A program made the translations under genes and the position numbers. The notes under the pieces were generated by a model that saw only the letters and a program-made list of their open reading frames with translations, had not been told where the DNA came from and searched no databases. Shown piece by piece: positions 27,290 through 41,276 of a DNA stretch of 64,000 nt; positions within the stretch are counted from its first letter, which is position 1, and the number at the start of each line of letters is the position of its first letter. This stretch comes from Candidatus Binatia bacterium (GTDB lineage Bacteria; Desulfobacterota; Binatia; UBA9968; JAJDTQ01): assembly GCA_951813575.1 (NCBI GenBank), contig OX638375.1:248001-312000 (forward strand), given 5' to 3'.

Positions 27290-28155
27290 GCATCCTGGTG
27301 AACTCCGAGACCCGGGTGCTGACCCAGGGGATCACCGGCGCCACGGGCCAGTTCCACACCCGCACGTGCAAGGAGTACGGCACCCAAATGGTGGCGGGCG
27401 TCACCCCCGGCAAGGGCGGCACTTCCTTCGAGGACATCCCCATCTTCGACAGCGTGGAGGAGGCGGTCCGGGAGACCGGCGCCAACGCCAGCGTCATCTA
27501 CGTGCCGCCCCCGTTCGCCGCCGACGCCATCATGGAATCGGCGGACGCGGGCGTCCCGCTGGTGATCTGCATCACCGAGGGCGTGCCGGTCCAGGACATG
27601 ATGCGGGTGAAGCGCTACCTGAAGGATCGCGGCACGGTGCTGGTGGGCCCCAACTGCCCCGGCGTCATCACCCCGGGCGAGTGCAAGATCGGCATCATGC
27701 CCGGACACATCCACAAGCGCGGCGGCATCGGGGTGATCTCCCGCAGCGGCACCCTCACCTACGAGGCCGTGGATCAGCTCACGCGTCTGGGAATGGGACA
27801 GTCCACCTGCGTCGGCATCGGCGGCGATCCCATCCGCGGGTTGAACTTCATCGACGTGCTGGAGCGGTTCAACGACGACGACGAGACCGAAGCGGTGGTG
27901 CTCATCGGGGAGATCGGCGGCAGCGCCGAGCAGGACGCCGCGGACTGGATCCGGGCGCACATGAGAAAGCCGGTGGTGGGCTTCATCGTCGGCCAGACCG
28001 CGCCGCCCGGGAAGCGCATGGGCCACGCGGGGGCCATCATATCCGGCGGCAAGGGCACGGCGGCGGAAAAGGTCGAGGCGCTGCGCGCCGCGGGCGTGCG
28101 CATGGCGCCGACCCCGGCCGACATCGGGCAAACCATGAAGGAAGCGCTAGGGTAG
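27286..28155 (+). CDS. sucD: Succinyl-CoA synthetase alpha subunit
   Basis: 289 aa from ATG 27286, overlapping the sucC stop by 4 bp; the longer frame upstream is shadow. It has the CoA-binding start [23 protein letters not shown] and [21 protein letters not shown]. The phosphohistidine loop is [14 protein letters not shown]. It forms the catalytic heterodimer with SucC. Five bases separate its stop from the ndk start, so the TCA operon continues into ndk. Confidence 0.97.
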   Translation: MSILVNSETRVLTQGITGATGQFHTRTCKEYGTQMVAGVTPGKGGTSFEDIPIFDSVEEAVRETGANASVIYVPPPFAADAIMESADAGVPLVICITEGVPVQDMMRVKRYLKDRGTVLVGPNCPGVITPGECKIGIMPGHIHKRGGIGVISRSGTLTYEAVDQLTRLGMGQSTCVGIGGDPIRGLNFIDVLERFNDDDETEAVVLIGEIGGSAEQDAADWIRAHMRKPVVGFIVGQTAPPGKRMGHAGAIISGGKGTAAEKVEALRAAGVRMAPTPADIGQTMKEALG

Positions 28156-28160
28156 CAAAG

Positions 28161-28586
28161 ATGGAGCGAACACTGTCGATTATCAAGCCGGAGGCCGTGG
28201 CCGGGAACCTGATCGGGGACATCCTGAGCCGTTTCGAGCACGCGGGGCTCAAGGTCGTGGCCGCGAGGCTGACCCGGTTGGACAAGCAGCGGGCGGAGTC
28301 CTTCTATGAAGTGCACCGGGAGCGGCCGTTCTTCAACACTCTGACCGACTACATGTCCAAGGGCCCCATCTTCGTGTCGGTCCTGGAGGGCGACGGCGCC
28401 ATCGCCAGGAACCGGGAGATCATGGGCGCCACGGACCCGGCCAACGCGGCTCCGGGGACCATCCGGAAAGATTGGGGCACCGACGTGGAGGCCAACGCGG
28501 TGCACGGCTCCGACGCCCCCGAAACCGCCGCCGCGGAGATCGCCTTCTTCTTCGCCGAAGACGAGATCCAGTCGTCCGGGTCGTAG
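28161..28586 (+). CDS. ndk: Nucleoside diphosphate kinase
   Basis: 141 aa from ATG 28161; the long in-frame extension is a shadow of sucD. It starts [13 protein letters not shown], and the active-site histidine is His115 in [12 protein letters not shown]. It equilibrates nucleoside triphosphates via a phosphohistidine. Its position directly after sucCD, which makes ATP or GTP, is a common bacterial arrangement. The spacer after it (28587-28698) has several CCGGGCCGCGG-type GC repeats and nothing else. Confidence 0.97.
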   Translation: MERTLSIIKPEAVAGNLIGDILSRFEHAGLKVVAARLTRLDKQRAESFYEVHRERPFFNTLTDYMSKGPIFVSVLEGDGAIARNREIMGATDPANAAPGTIRKDWGTDVEANAVHGSDAPETAAAEIAFFFAEDEIQSSGS

Positions 28587-28698
28587 AATTTCGGCTCCCG
28601 GGCCGCGGGTTCCAGGGACGCCCGGGCCGCGGATTTCAGGCCGCTCGGGCCGCGGCGGGTTCCAGGCCGCCAGCGAGGCGGCGGCAGGCGCATTGCCG

Positions 28699-29790
28699 AT
28701 GTCATTTCCCAGCAGCGATTCAACGGATACCCGGCGGCCCGTGGAAGGCCTGAGCCACTCGGAGTTGAGCGCTTGGCTGGACGCCCGCGGGCTTCCCGCT
28801 TACCGGGCCGATCAGATCAGAGGGTGGTTGTTCCGCAGGCGCGTGGACTCGTTCGAGGCCATGACCGACCTCTCCAGGAGGCTTCGGCAGGCCCTGGCGG
28901 GGGAGTTCACGGTCGGCAGCCTGTCGGTGCACCGGCGTCTCGAGTCCCGGGACGGGTCCGTCAAGTATCTCTTCGGCCTGCACGACGGCGGCGTCGTGGA
29001 GACGGTCTGGATCCCGGAGCCGGACCGGGTGACGCTGTGCGTGTCGACGCAGGTGGGGTGCGGGCTGGGTTGCACCTTCTGCGCCACCGCGCGCATGGGC
29101 CTGAAGCGGAACCTCACGCAGGCGGAGATCGTGGACCAGGTGCTGGAGGCGCAGCGCCGGTGTCCGGACGGCACGCGGATCTCGAACCTGGTGTTCATGG
29201 GCATGGGCGAGCCGTTGGCGAACTATGACGCCACACGCGGGGCGCTGGACGTCATCACCGACGCCCGCAGCGGCATGGGCATTTCGCCCCGCAAGATCAC
29301 GGTCTCCACGGTAGGCCTGCTGCCGCAGATGCGGCGGCTCATGGAGGAGACCCGGGTCAATCTGGCCATCTCGCTCCATTCGGTGCGGGACTCGACGCGT
29401 TCCGAGCTCATGCCGGTCAACCGGAAGTATTCGGTATCGCAGTTGCTTGAGTGTTGCCGCTCCCTGCCGGTGCCGCGGCGCAAGCGCATCACCTTCGAGT
29501 ACCTGCTCATCAGCGGGGTGAACGACCTGATGGCGGACGCGGCCGAGTTGGCGGGGAAGCTCCGGGGCATCCGTTGCAAGGTGAACCTGATACCTTTCAA
29601 CCCTCACGAGGGGAGCGGCTACAGCCGGCCGAAGGAGGCCGTCGTCGAACGGTTCGGCGAGACGCTGCGCGCCCGAGGCATTCAGACCCACGTGCGACGG
29701 CCCCGGGGCGACGACATCCAGGCGGCCTGCGGGCAGTTGTACCATGCGGCGGAGGCGGCGCCGGGCGGCGCGCTCCGCGGCGTCGGATGA
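28699..29790 (+). CDS. rlmN: Dual-specificity RNA methyltransferase RlmN
   Basis: 363 aa from ATG 28699; a TTG six bases upstream is also possible. It is a radical SAM enzyme that methylates C2 of A2503 in 23S rRNA and A37 of some tRNAs. The cluster motif is CGLGCTFC, and the methyl-accepting cysteines are in GCTFCATARMG and the C-terminal DDIQAACGQL. The N-terminal HhH-like domain (AYRADQIRGWLFRR) is present. Length matches the family. Confidence 0.95.
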   Translation: MSFPSSDSTDTRRPVEGLSHSELSAWLDARGLPAYRADQIRGWLFRRRVDSFEAMTDLSRRLRQALAGEFTVGSLSVHRRLESRDGSVKYLFGLHDGGVVETVWIPEPDRVTLCVSTQVGCGLGCTFCATARMGLKRNLTQAEIVDQVLEAQRRCPDGTRISNLVFMGMGEPLANYDATRGALDVITDARSGMGISPRKITVSTVGLLPQMRRLMEETRVNLAISLHSVRDSTRSELMPVNRKYSVSQLLECCRSLPVPRRKRITFEYLLISGVNDLMADAAELAGKLRGIRCKVNLIPFNPHEGSGYSRPKEAVVERFGETLRARGIQTHVRRPRGDDIQAACGQLYHAAEAAPGGALRGVG

Positions 29791-29833
29791 CCGGCCGCCG
29801 GCCGGTCTGATAACGGGACAGGGACGGTAGAAG

Positions 29834-30697
29834 ATGGAACAGAACACGATGCTCGGTGTCATCGGCGGCACCGGCCTCTACGAGATGGACGGTTTGAGCG
29901 GGGTGCGCGAGGTGGAGGTGGAGACGCCCTTCGGCGCGCCTTCCGGCCCCTTCGTGCTGGGGTCCCTGGACGGAGTCGGGGTGGCTTTTCTGCCGCGTCA
30001 CGGCAAGGGCCACCGGCTGCTGCCCACCGAGGTCAACAACCGCGCCAACATCTTCGGCATGAAGAAGCTGGGGGTCGGGCGGCTCCTGTCGGTGAGCGCG
30101 GTGGGCAGCCTCAAGCTGGAGATCGAGCCGGGCCACATGGTGCTGCCGGACCAGTTCATCGACCGCACCTACAGGCGTCCCAGCACGTTCTTCGGCGACG
30201 GCATCGTGGCCCACGTCCAGTTCGCGGATCCGTTCTGCAACGACCTCCGTGCCCTGGTGGCGGCCGCGGCCGCCACCGAGGACATCGAGGTGCACGGCCG
30301 CGGCACCTACGTCTGCATGGAGGGGCCGCAGTTCTCCACCCGGGCGGAGTCCGCGTTGCACCGGAGCTGGGGCGCGGACGTCATCGGCATGACCAACCTG
30401 CAGGAGGCCAAGCTGGCCCGGGAAGCCGAGATCTGCTTCGCCACCATCGCCATGTCGACGGACTACGACTGCTGGAACGAAGCCGCCGGCGACGTGGACA
30501 TCGAGGAAATCATCGCGGTGCTGCAGAAGAACGCGGACGTGGCCAAGCGCATCATCCGGGGCACGCTGGAGCGGTTGTCGCCCGAGCGGACGTGTCCCTG
30601 CGCCACGGCCCTGGCCATGGCCATCGTCACCGACCGCTCGGTGATTCCGGAGGAGACCCGCGATAAGCTGGCTCCGCTGGTGGACAAGTATCTCTAG
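29834..30697 (+). CDS. mtnP: S-methyl-5'-thioadenosine phosphorylase
   Basis: A 287-aa purine nucleoside phosphorylase of the MTAP family. It starts LGVIGGTGLYEMDGL; the phosphate site is LPRHGKGHRLLPTEVNNRAN, and the base/ribose loop is CMEGPQFSTRAE with TDYDCW. It cleaves methylthioadenosine to adenine and methylthioribose-1-phosphate. The D(C)W segment favours MTA over inosine or guanosine. It ends just before a REP-type repeat array. Confidence 0.93.
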   Translation: MEQNTMLGVIGGTGLYEMDGLSGVREVEVETPFGAPSGPFVLGSLDGVGVAFLPRHGKGHRLLPTEVNNRANIFGMKKLGVGRLLSVSAVGSLKLEIEPGHMVLPDQFIDRTYRRPSTFFGDGIVAHVQFADPFCNDLRALVAAAAATEDIEVHGRGTYVCMEGPQFSTRAESALHRSWGADVIGMTNLQEAKLAREAEICFATIAMSTDYDCWNEAAGDVDIEEIIAVLQKNADVAKRIIRGTLERLSPERTCPCATALAMAIVTDRSVIPEETRDKLAPLVDKYL

Positions 30698-30726
30698 TCG
30701 TGGTCGCCATACCCGCACCCCCTTCG

Positions 30727-30950
30727 GTCATTCCCGCGGCGCCCTCCGTCATTCCCGCGGCGCCCTCCGTCATTCCCGCCCCCACTCCGTCATTCCCGCG
30801 AAAGCGGGAATCCAGGGGGGGGGTGGAGGGGCGCTGTAGCGGCGTTTCCCCGGCCCCACCTGGATTCCCGCTTTCGCGGGAATGACGGAGTGAGGGGCGG
30901 GAATGACGAAACGGCGATGCGGGAATGACGAAAGGTGTGGCGGGAGTGAC
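30727..30950. repeat. REP-type inverted-repeat array, GTCATTCCCGC family
   Basis: The 30698-31009 gap is filled by this array. Two perfect 34-bp inverted arms (30783-30816 and 30859-30892) each contain the palindrome ATTCCCGCGAAAGCGGGAAT. They are flanked on the left by further GTCATTCCCGC units starting at 30727, 30748 and 30769. On the right lie GGGAATGAC / GGGAGTGAC units at 30899, 30921 and 30942, on a spacing of about 21 bp. No ORF with family similarity lies inside. Confidence 0.9.
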
Positions 30951-31009
30951 GGAAGGTGGCACGGAATGAGCGAGTGTGGGGGCGTTCGGGCCTCGGGAGG
31001 ATTGTGAAC

Positions 31010-31915
31010 ATGTACGTATTGGTGGTGGGCTCGATGGCTTTCGATTCCATCGAGACCCCGCACGGCCGTGCCGACCGGGTCCTGGGAGGCTCGGCGGCCT
31101 ACTTCGCGTTGGCGGCGGCGTTCTTCGCTCCGGTACGGATCGTCGGGGTGGTGGGCGAGGACTTTCCGGAGGAGCACCTGACCGCGCTGTCGCGCAGCGG
31201 GGTGGACCTGGAGGGGTTGCAGCGGGCCGAGGGCAAGACCTTTTTCTGGCACGGGCGGTACCACGAAGACCTGAACGTCCGTGATACCCTGGAGGTCCAG
31301 CTCAACGTGCTGGAAGACTTCGTCCCCCGGATGCCGGCCGGCTACGAGGACACGGAGTATGCCTTTCTCGGCAACATGCACCCGGCGGCCCAGTTGGAGG
31401 TGCTGTCGCAGCTGACACAGCCGCGGCTCGTGGCCCTGGACACCATGGACCACTGGATCCACGAGAATTCGGGGGAGCTGAGGAAGGTGCTGGAGCGGGT
31501 GGAGACCGTGGTCATCAACGACTCGGAAGCGTACATGCTGAGCGGGGACCACAACATCGTACGCGCCGCCCGCGCCATCCAGAGGATGGGCCCGCGCGTG
31601 GTGCTCATCAAGCGCGGCGAGTACGGCGTGTTCCAGTTCTCGGACGCTTCGACCTTCGTGGTGCCGGCCTACCCCCTGGAGGAGGTCCTGGACCCCACCG
31701 GCGCCGGCGACTCCTTTGCCGGGGCGTTCATGGGATGCCTGGCTGCCGGCGGCGGCGCCGGGGAGGACGCGTTGCGCCGGGCCATCGTCTACGGCAACGT
31801 CACCGCCTCGTTCACCGTCGAGGATTTCGGGCCCGGGCGGCTGATCTCGATGGCCCGGACGGAAATAGATGAACGTTATCGCCGCTTCGTGGAATTGACT
31901 CGCTTCGGCGAATGA
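31010..31915 (+). CDS. PfkB-family sugar/nucleoside kinase
   Basis: 301 aa from ATG 31010, which has a CGGGAGG Shine-Dalgarno; the 18-codon upstream extension lies in repeat-derived DNA. Ribokinase fold: VLGGSAAYFALAAAF near the N-terminus and the signature DPTGAGDSFAGAFMG near the C-terminus, with the catalytic Asp in GAGD. The substrate is not evident; relatives in similar genomes are annotated as adenosine or fructose kinases. Its location after MTA phosphorylase could suggest a nucleoside-salvage role, but a repeat array separates the two genes. Confidence 0.85.
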   Translation: MYVLVVGSMAFDSIETPHGRADRVLGGSAAYFALAAAFFAPVRIVGVVGEDFPEEHLTALSRSGVDLEGLQRAEGKTFFWHGRYHEDLNVRDTLEVQLNVLEDFVPRMPAGYEDTEYAFLGNMHPAAQLEVLSQLTQPRLVALDTMDHWIHENSGELRKVLERVETVVINDSEAYMLSGDHNIVRAARAIQRMGPRVVLIKRGEYGVFQFSDASTFVVPAYPLEEVLDPTGAGDSFAGAFMGCLAAGGGAGEDALRRAIVYGNVTASFTVEDFGPGRLISMARTEIDERYRRFVELTRFGE

Positions 31916-31943
31916 ATGCGTCAAGACCTGAGCCGTTGATCAC

Positions 31944-33245
31944 ATGAACATCGCAATGCTCGGCACGGGTTACGTGGGGCTGGTGACGGGGAGCTGCTTC
32001 GCCGAGACCGGCAACGACGTGGTGTGCGTGGACATCGACGAGGCCAAGGTCGAGCTTCTGCGGGAGGGCCGGGTGCCGTTCTACGAGCTGGGGCTGGAGG
32101 AACTGGTCGAGCGCAACACCCGCGAGGGCCGGTTGTCCTTTTCCACGGATCTGGGCGAGGCGGTGAAGCGGGCGGAGGCGGTCTTCATCGCGGTGGGCAC
32201 GCCGCAGGTGTCGGCGGGCGGCGCCGACCTGAGCCAGGTGTTCGCGGTGGCGGAGGACATCGCCCGGGCCATGAACGGCGCCAAGATCGTGGTGACCAAG
32301 AGCACGGTCCCGGTGGGCACGGCCGCGCGGGTGCGGGAGATCATCGAAGAACACACCCGGCATGGCGTGGCGGTGGTATCGAACCCGGAGTTCCTGAAGG
32401 AAGGCACGGCGGTGGAGGACTTCATGAAGCCCGACCGGGTGGTGCTCGGGGGCGACGACGCGGACTCGCTGGAGCGCCTCAAGGACCTCTACGAGCCCTT
32501 CGTGCGCACCGGCAAGCCCATCATCCTCACCGACACGCGCAGCGCCGAGATGAGCAAGTACGCCGCAAACGCGATCCTGGCCACCAAGATCTCGTTCATC
32601 AACGAGACGGCCCGTCTGTGCGAGAAGGAGGGGGCGGACATCGAGCAGGTCCGGCGCATCATCGGACTGGACCACCGTATCGGCCCCCATTTCATCTTTC
32701 CGGGAATCGGTTACGGGGGGTCGTGCCTGCCCAAGGACATCCGGGCGATGATCGCCATGGGCGGGGAAGAGCTGGAGATGCCGTTGCTGCGGGCGGTGGA
32801 CCGGATCAACGAGACGCAGAAGGGCCTGTTGCTGGAGAAGGTCAAGGACCACTTCGGCGAGCTGTCCGGCGTCACCCTGGCGCTGTGGGGCCTGTCCTTC
32901 AAGGCCCGCACCGACGACATGCGCGAGGCGCCCGCCATCCGGGTCATCGACGGCCTGCTGGAGGCGGGCGCGCGGGTGCGGGCCTTCGACCCCGAGGCCA
33001 TGGAGGAGGCGCGGAAGCGCTACGGCGAGCGCATCGAGTTCGGCGGCAGCAACTACGAGGCGGCCGAGGGCGCCGACGCGTTGCTGGTCTTGACCGAATG
33101 GAACGAGTTCCGCAGTCCGGATTTTCCCCGGCTGAAGGAGCTGCTGCGCGGGCCGGTGATCTTCGACGGCCGCAATCTCTACGACCCGGCGGCGATGCGG
33201 CGGCAGGGTTTCGTCTACCATTCGATAGGGCGGAGCGGTGGATAG
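31944..33245 (+). CDS. ugd: UDP-glucose 6-dehydrogenase
   Basis: A 433-aa NAD-dependent four-electron dehydrogenase that makes UDP-glucuronate. It starts [21 protein letters not shown]. The conserved [14 protein letters not shown] loop is present, and the catalytic Cys261 lies in [14 protein letters not shown]. The C-terminal UDP-binding domain ([18 protein letters not shown]) is complete. Its product feeds extracellular polysaccharide or LPS sugars. It overlaps the lepA GTG start by 8 bp. Confidence 0.96.
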   Translation: MNIAMLGTGYVGLVTGSCFAETGNDVVCVDIDEAKVELLREGRVPFYELGLEELVERNTREGRLSFSTDLGEAVKRAEAVFIAVGTPQVSAGGADLSQVFAVAEDIARAMNGAKIVVTKSTVPVGTAARVREIIEEHTRHGVAVVSNPEFLKEGTAVEDFMKPDRVVLGGDDADSLERLKDLYEPFVRTGKPIILTDTRSAEMSKYAANAILATKISFINETARLCEKEGADIEQVRRIIGLDHRIGPHFIFPGIGYGGSCLPKDIRAMIAMGGEELEMPLLRAVDRINETQKGLLLEKVKDHFGELSGVTLALWGLSFKARTDDMREAPAIRVIDGLLEAGARVRAFDPEAMEEARKRYGERIEFGGSNYEAAEGADALLVLTEWNEFRSPDFPRLKELLRGPVIFDGRNLYDPAAMRRQGFVYHSIGRSGG

Positions 33246-35031
33246 CGCTCGGATCCGTAACTTCTGCATCATCGCCCATATCGACCACGGCAAGTCCACG
33301 CTCGCGGACCGGCTGCTGGAGCACACCGGCGCGCTCAGCGAGCGCGAGAAGACCGACCAGTTCCTGGACAAGATGGAGCTGGAACGCGAGCGCGGCATCA
33401 CCATCAAGGCCAGTCCGGTGCGGCTCGATCACCGCTCCGCCGCCGGCCATGACTACGTCCTGAACCTCATCGATACGCCCGGCCACGTGGACTTCACCTA
33501 CGAGGTCTCCCGGAGCCTGGCCGCCTGCGAAGGGGCGATCCTGGTGGTGGACGCCGCCCAGGGAGTGGAGGCGCAGACCGTGGCCAACGTCTATCTGGCG
33601 CTGGACCACGACCTCCAGGTCTTTCCGGTCATCAACAAGATCGATCTGCCCAGCGCGGATCCGGAGCGGGTCAAGCGGGAGATCGAGGACATTATCGGCC
33701 TGGACGGCTCCCAGGCCATCCTGGCCAGCGCCAAGAAGGGCATCGGCACAGAGGCCGTGCTCGAAGGCATCATCGCCAACTTCCCGCCGCCCGGGGGCGA
33801 GCGCGACGCGCCCTTGAGCGGCCTCGTCTTCGACAGTTGGTTCGATCCCTACCACGGCGCGGTGATCCTGCTGCGTGTCTTCGAAGGGAGCGTCCGGAAC
33901 GGCGATACCATCCGCCTCATGTCCACCGGCGGCGTGTTCGAGGTGAACCGGCTGGGCGTCTTCGCTCCCGGGCCGGTGGAAGTGGGGAGCCTCGGTCCGG
34001 GCGAGGTGGGCTTTCTCATGGCCTCCATCAAGAACATCCACGAGGCCCGCATCGGCGATACCGTCACCAGCCACAAGCGTCCCGCGGCCCAACCGTTGGA
34101 AGGCTTCCGTCCACTCAAGCCGGTGGTGTTCAGCGGCCTCTATCCGGCGGACTCGGGCCAGTACCAGGCGCTCCGGACGGCGCTCGATAAACTGAGCCTG
34201 AACGACTCCTCCTTCACCTTCGAGCCGGAGACCTCCCAGGCCCTGGGTTTCGGTTTCCGTTGCGGGTTCCTGGGCCTGCTGCACCTCGATATCGTGCGCG
34301 AGCGGGTGGAGCGGGAGTTCGACCTCGCCCTCATCACCACGGCGCCCACGGTGGTCTATCAGGTCACCACCCACGAAGGCGAGGTCCTGGCCATCGACAA
34401 TCCGGTGGACTTTCCCAACGAGGCCGACATCGCGACCATCGAGGAGCCGTTCATCCTCGCCACCATCCACCTTCCCCAGGACTATATGGGGAGCGTGCTC
34501 AAGCTGTGCGAGGAAAAGCGCGGCATTCAGCGGGAGCTGCGCTACGCGGGCCTCAACCGCGCCATGGTCACCTACGAGCTGCCGCTGAACGAGATCGTGT
34601 TCGACTTCTACGACAGGCTCAAGTCCCTGAGCCGGGGCTACGCGTCCATGGACTACGAGATGGCGGGCATGCGGCCATCGAAGCTGGTCAAGCTGGACGT
34701 GCGCATCAACGGCGACCTGGTGGACGCCATGTCGCTGATCGTGCACCGGGAGAAGGCGTACGTGCGGGGCCGGGACATGGTGCAGCGCATGCGCGAGCTG
34801 ATCCCGCGGCAGATGTTCGAGGTGGTGATCCAGGCGGCCATCGGCAGCCGCGTCATCGCCCGGGAGTCGGTGAAGGCGCTCCGCAAGAACGTCACCGCGA
34901 AGTGCTACGGCGGCGACATCACCCGCAAGCGCAAGCTCCTGGAGCGGCAGAAAGAGGGCAAGAAGCGCATGAAGTCGGTGGGACGGGTGGAGATACCCCA
35001 GGAGGCCTTCCTGGCGGCGCTGAAGGTCTGA
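33238..35031 (+). CDS. lepA: Elongation factor 4 (LepA)
   Basis: 597 aa from GTG 33238, overlapping ugd by 8 bp. It is a translational GTPase that remodels stalled ribosomes. The P-loop is [16 protein letters not shown], switch II is [11 protein letters not shown] and G4 is [11 protein letters not shown]. The switch I helix is [10 protein letters not shown]. The LepA-specific C-terminal domain ends in [20 protein letters not shown]. It is followed by two signal-peptidase genes; lepA-lepB linkage is classical in bacteria. Confidence 0.97.
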   Translation: MDSARIRNFCIIAHIDHGKSTLADRLLEHTGALSEREKTDQFLDKMELERERGITIKASPVRLDHRSAAGHDYVLNLIDTPGHVDFTYEVSRSLAACEGAILVVDAAQGVEAQTVANVYLALDHDLQVFPVINKIDLPSADPERVKREIEDIIGLDGSQAILASAKKGIGTEAVLEGIIANFPPPGGERDAPLSGLVFDSWFDPYHGAVILLRVFEGSVRNGDTIRLMSTGGVFEVNRLGVFAPGPVEVGSLGPGEVGFLMASIKNIHEARIGDTVTSHKRPAAQPLEGFRPLKPVVFSGLYPADSGQYQALRTALDKLSLNDSSFTFEPETSQALGFGFRCGFLGLLHLDIVRERVEREFDLALITTAPTVVYQVTTHEGEVLAIDNPVDFPNEADIATIEEPFILATIHLPQDYMGSVLKLCEEKRGIQRELRYAGLNRAMVTYELPLNEIVFDFYDRLKSLSRGYASMDYEMAGMRPSKLVKLDVRINGDLVDAMSLIVHREKAYVRGRDMVQRMRELIPRQMFEVVIQAAIGSRVIARESVKALRKNVTAKCYGGDITRKRKLLERQKEGKKRMKSVGRVEIPQEAFLAALKV

Positions 35032-35043
35032 AGTTCAAAGTCG

Positions 35044-35745
35044 GTGGATGAAGTGTTACGTTTCAGGCGAAGGACCTCTTACGTGGCCAGATTTGGAAAG
35101 CCGAGAAAATCCGTCTTCCGGGAGTACACCGAAGCCATCTTCATCGCCCTGGTGGCGGCGTTGTTCCTGCGGGCCTTCGTGGTGCAGGCCTTCAAGATCC
35201 CCTCGGGCTCCATGATTCCGACCCTGGCCATCGGCGACCACATCCTGGTGAACAAGCTGTCCTACGGCTTGCGGCTGCCGGACGTCAGCTGGGTACCCTT
35301 CGCCGGGTGCGTGGACCTGGTCAGAGGCTCCCATCTCATGGAATGGAACATCCCGGAACGGGACGACGTCGTCGTGTTCGTCTTCCCGCAGGACCGCTGC
35401 AAGGATTTCATCAAGCGCGTGGTGGGAGTTCCGGGAGACGAGGTGGTGATCCGTGACAAGAAGGTCTACATCAACGGCGAGTTCGTGGACGACGCCCATG
35501 CCCATTTCGAGGAAGAAGGCACGACCCTGGGGGCCGGCCACGTCCGGGACAACTTCGGCCCGGTGACGGTGCCGGACGGGCGCGTGTTCGTCATGGGCGA
35601 CAACCGGGACCGGAGTTTCGACAGCCGCTTCTGGGGCTTCGTGCCCATCGCAGACATCCGCGGCCGGGCCTTCGTCAAGTACTGGTCCTGGGACTCGGAA
35701 AACAGCCGGCTGCGCTGGTGGCGCATCGGCGGTCTCATCTACTGA
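35044..35745 (+). CDS. lepB: Signal peptidase I, copy 1
   Basis: A 233-aa type I leader peptidase starting at GTG 35044. One membrane helix near residues 30-48 precedes the catalytic Ser56 in IPSGSMIPTLAIGD, and the general-base Lys124 lies in [12 protein letters not shown]. Box E ([14 protein letters not shown]) is intact. It removes signal peptides at the periplasmic face. A second, closely similar gene follows after 1 bp, so this is a tandem duplicate in the lepA operon. Confidence 0.93.
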   Translation: MDEVLRFRRRTSYVARFGKPRKSVFREYTEAIFIALVAALFLRAFVVQAFKIPSGSMIPTLAIGDHILVNKLSYGLRLPDVSWVPFAGCVDLVRGSHLMEWNIPERDDVVVFVFPQDRCKDFIKRVVGVPGDEVVIRDKKVYINGEFVDDAHAHFEEEGTTLGAGHVRDNFGPVTVPDGRVFVMGDNRDRSFDSRFWGFVPIADIRGRAFVKYWSWDSENSRLRWWRIGGLIY

Positions 35746-35746
35746 G

Positions 35747-36451
35747 TTGGCGGACCAGGTGTCAGGTCTCGACAAGAGGACCCCTTACGTGGCCGGGTTC
35801 GGGAAGCGCAGGAAATCCGTAGTTCGGGAGTATACGGAAACCATCGTCATCGTGGTGGCGGCGGTGTTGTTCCTGCGCGCTTTCGTGGTCCAGGCCTACA
35901 ATATCCCGTCGGGCTCCATGATGCCCACCTTGGCCGTCGGCGACCGTATTCTGGTCAACAAGCTGTCCTACGGGTTGCGGCTGCCGGACCTCAATTGGCT
36001 CCCCTTCGCCGGATGTGTGGACCTCTCCAGGGGCACCCACGTCGCGGAATGGGACGTCCCGGGACGGGGAGACGTGGTGGTGTTCGTGTATCCCCAGGAC
36101 CGCTGCAGGGACTTCGTCAAGCGGGTGGTGGGGGTTCCGGGAGATGAGGTGCATATCCGGGACAAGAAGGTCCATATCAACGGAGAGCCTGTTGAGGACC
36201 TCCATGCCCACTTCGAAGACCTGGGAATCACCCTGGGCCCGGGCCACGTTCGCGACAATTTTGGACCGTTGAAGGTGCCCGCGGGTTATCTTTTCGTCAT
36301 GGGCGACAACCGGGACCGCAGCTTCGACAGCCGCTTCTGGGGCCTCGTGCCCATCGCCGACGTTCGCGGTCGCGCCATGGTTCGGTACTGGTCCTGGGAC
36401 TCGGAAAACAGCCGCCTGCGCTGGCGGCGCCTCGTCGGTCTCATCCACTGA
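35747..36451 (+). CDS. lepB: Signal peptidase I, copy 2
   Basis: A 234-aa paralogue of the preceding gene, starting at TTG 35747 or GTG 35759. All catalytic elements are kept: Ser57 in [14 protein letters not shown], Lys125 in [12 protein letters not shown], and [14 protein letters not shown]. The two copies align end to end without gaps in the core and share the same C-terminal [12 protein letters not shown]. Divergence is mostly in the N-terminal tail and the segment around residues 130-180. Both copies look functional. carA begins 29 bp downstream. Confidence 0.92.
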   Translation: MADQVSGLDKRTPYVAGFGKRRKSVVREYTETIVIVVAAVLFLRAFVVQAYNIPSGSMMPTLAVGDRILVNKLSYGLRLPDLNWLPFAGCVDLSRGTHVAEWDVPGRGDVVVFVYPQDRCRDFVKRVVGVPGDEVHIRDKKVHINGEPVEDLHAHFEDLGITLGPGHVRDNFGPLKVPAGYLFVMGDNRDRSFDSRFWGLVPIADVRGRAMVRYWSWDSENSRLRWRRLVGLIH

Positions 36452-36480
36452 CTCTGGTTTCAAGTGCGCCGGTTCATCTC

Positions 36481-37599
<1,119 letters not shown>

Positions 37600-37600
37600 G

Positions 37601-40831
<3,231 letters not shown>

Positions 40832-40843
40832 TCCCGGAGGCAT

Positions 40844-41139
40844 CCCGGACGCCTCCCTCATCCCGGACGACCCCCCTCATCCCGGACGACCCCCCTCATC
40901 CCGGACACCTCCCGTCACCCGGACACCTCCGCGTCACCCGGACACCTCCCGTCACCCCGGACACCTCCCGTCACCCCGGACTTGATCCGGGGTCCAGAGG
41001 CGGGGTGGGGCCGGGCCGACCCCGCGACCGCCCTTCCTCCTGGACCCCGGATCAAGTCCGGGGTGACGCTGCGGAGGTCCGGGGTGACGCTGCGGAGGTC
41101 CGGGGTGACGCTGCGGAGGTCCGGAATGACGAGGGGATC
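40844..41139. repeat. REP-type inverted-repeat array, GTCACCCCGGAC family
   Basis: Most of the 40832-41276 gap. Eight CCCGGAC-containing units run on the left at 18-19 bp spacing (40844 to 40981). The 28-bp arm at 40970-40997, with core CCCCGGACTTGATCCGGGG, is repeated as a perfect inverted copy at 41040-41067. Three exact 21-bp tandem repeats start at 41056, 41077 and 41098, with a decayed fourth at 41119. The remaining 41140-41276 holds no gene that I can support. Confidence 0.9.
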
Positions 41140-41276
41140 GCCCGGGGTGACGGGGAGGCGTCCGGCGTGACGGGACGTCCGGAGCGATCGGGGAGCCGTC
41201 CTCGGCCGCACGACTGGGAGTGTGCGGGGGGCACCGGGCTTTGGCAGGCTCTCGCCAAAGCCTGTAATATTCCTTC

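Noticed and set aside
28587..28698. Regulatory RNA or attenuator before rlmN
   Set aside because: The gap holds CCGGGCCGCGG-like repeats, but I could not draw a convincing single structure or a leader peptide.
30727..30950. CRISPR array
   Set aside because: Unit spacing is about 21 bp with no unique spacers of 30 bp or more, the units are inverted around a palindrome, and no cas genes are in the window.
40844..41139. CRISPR array
   Set aside because: The repeats are tandem or inverted REP-type units without spacers.
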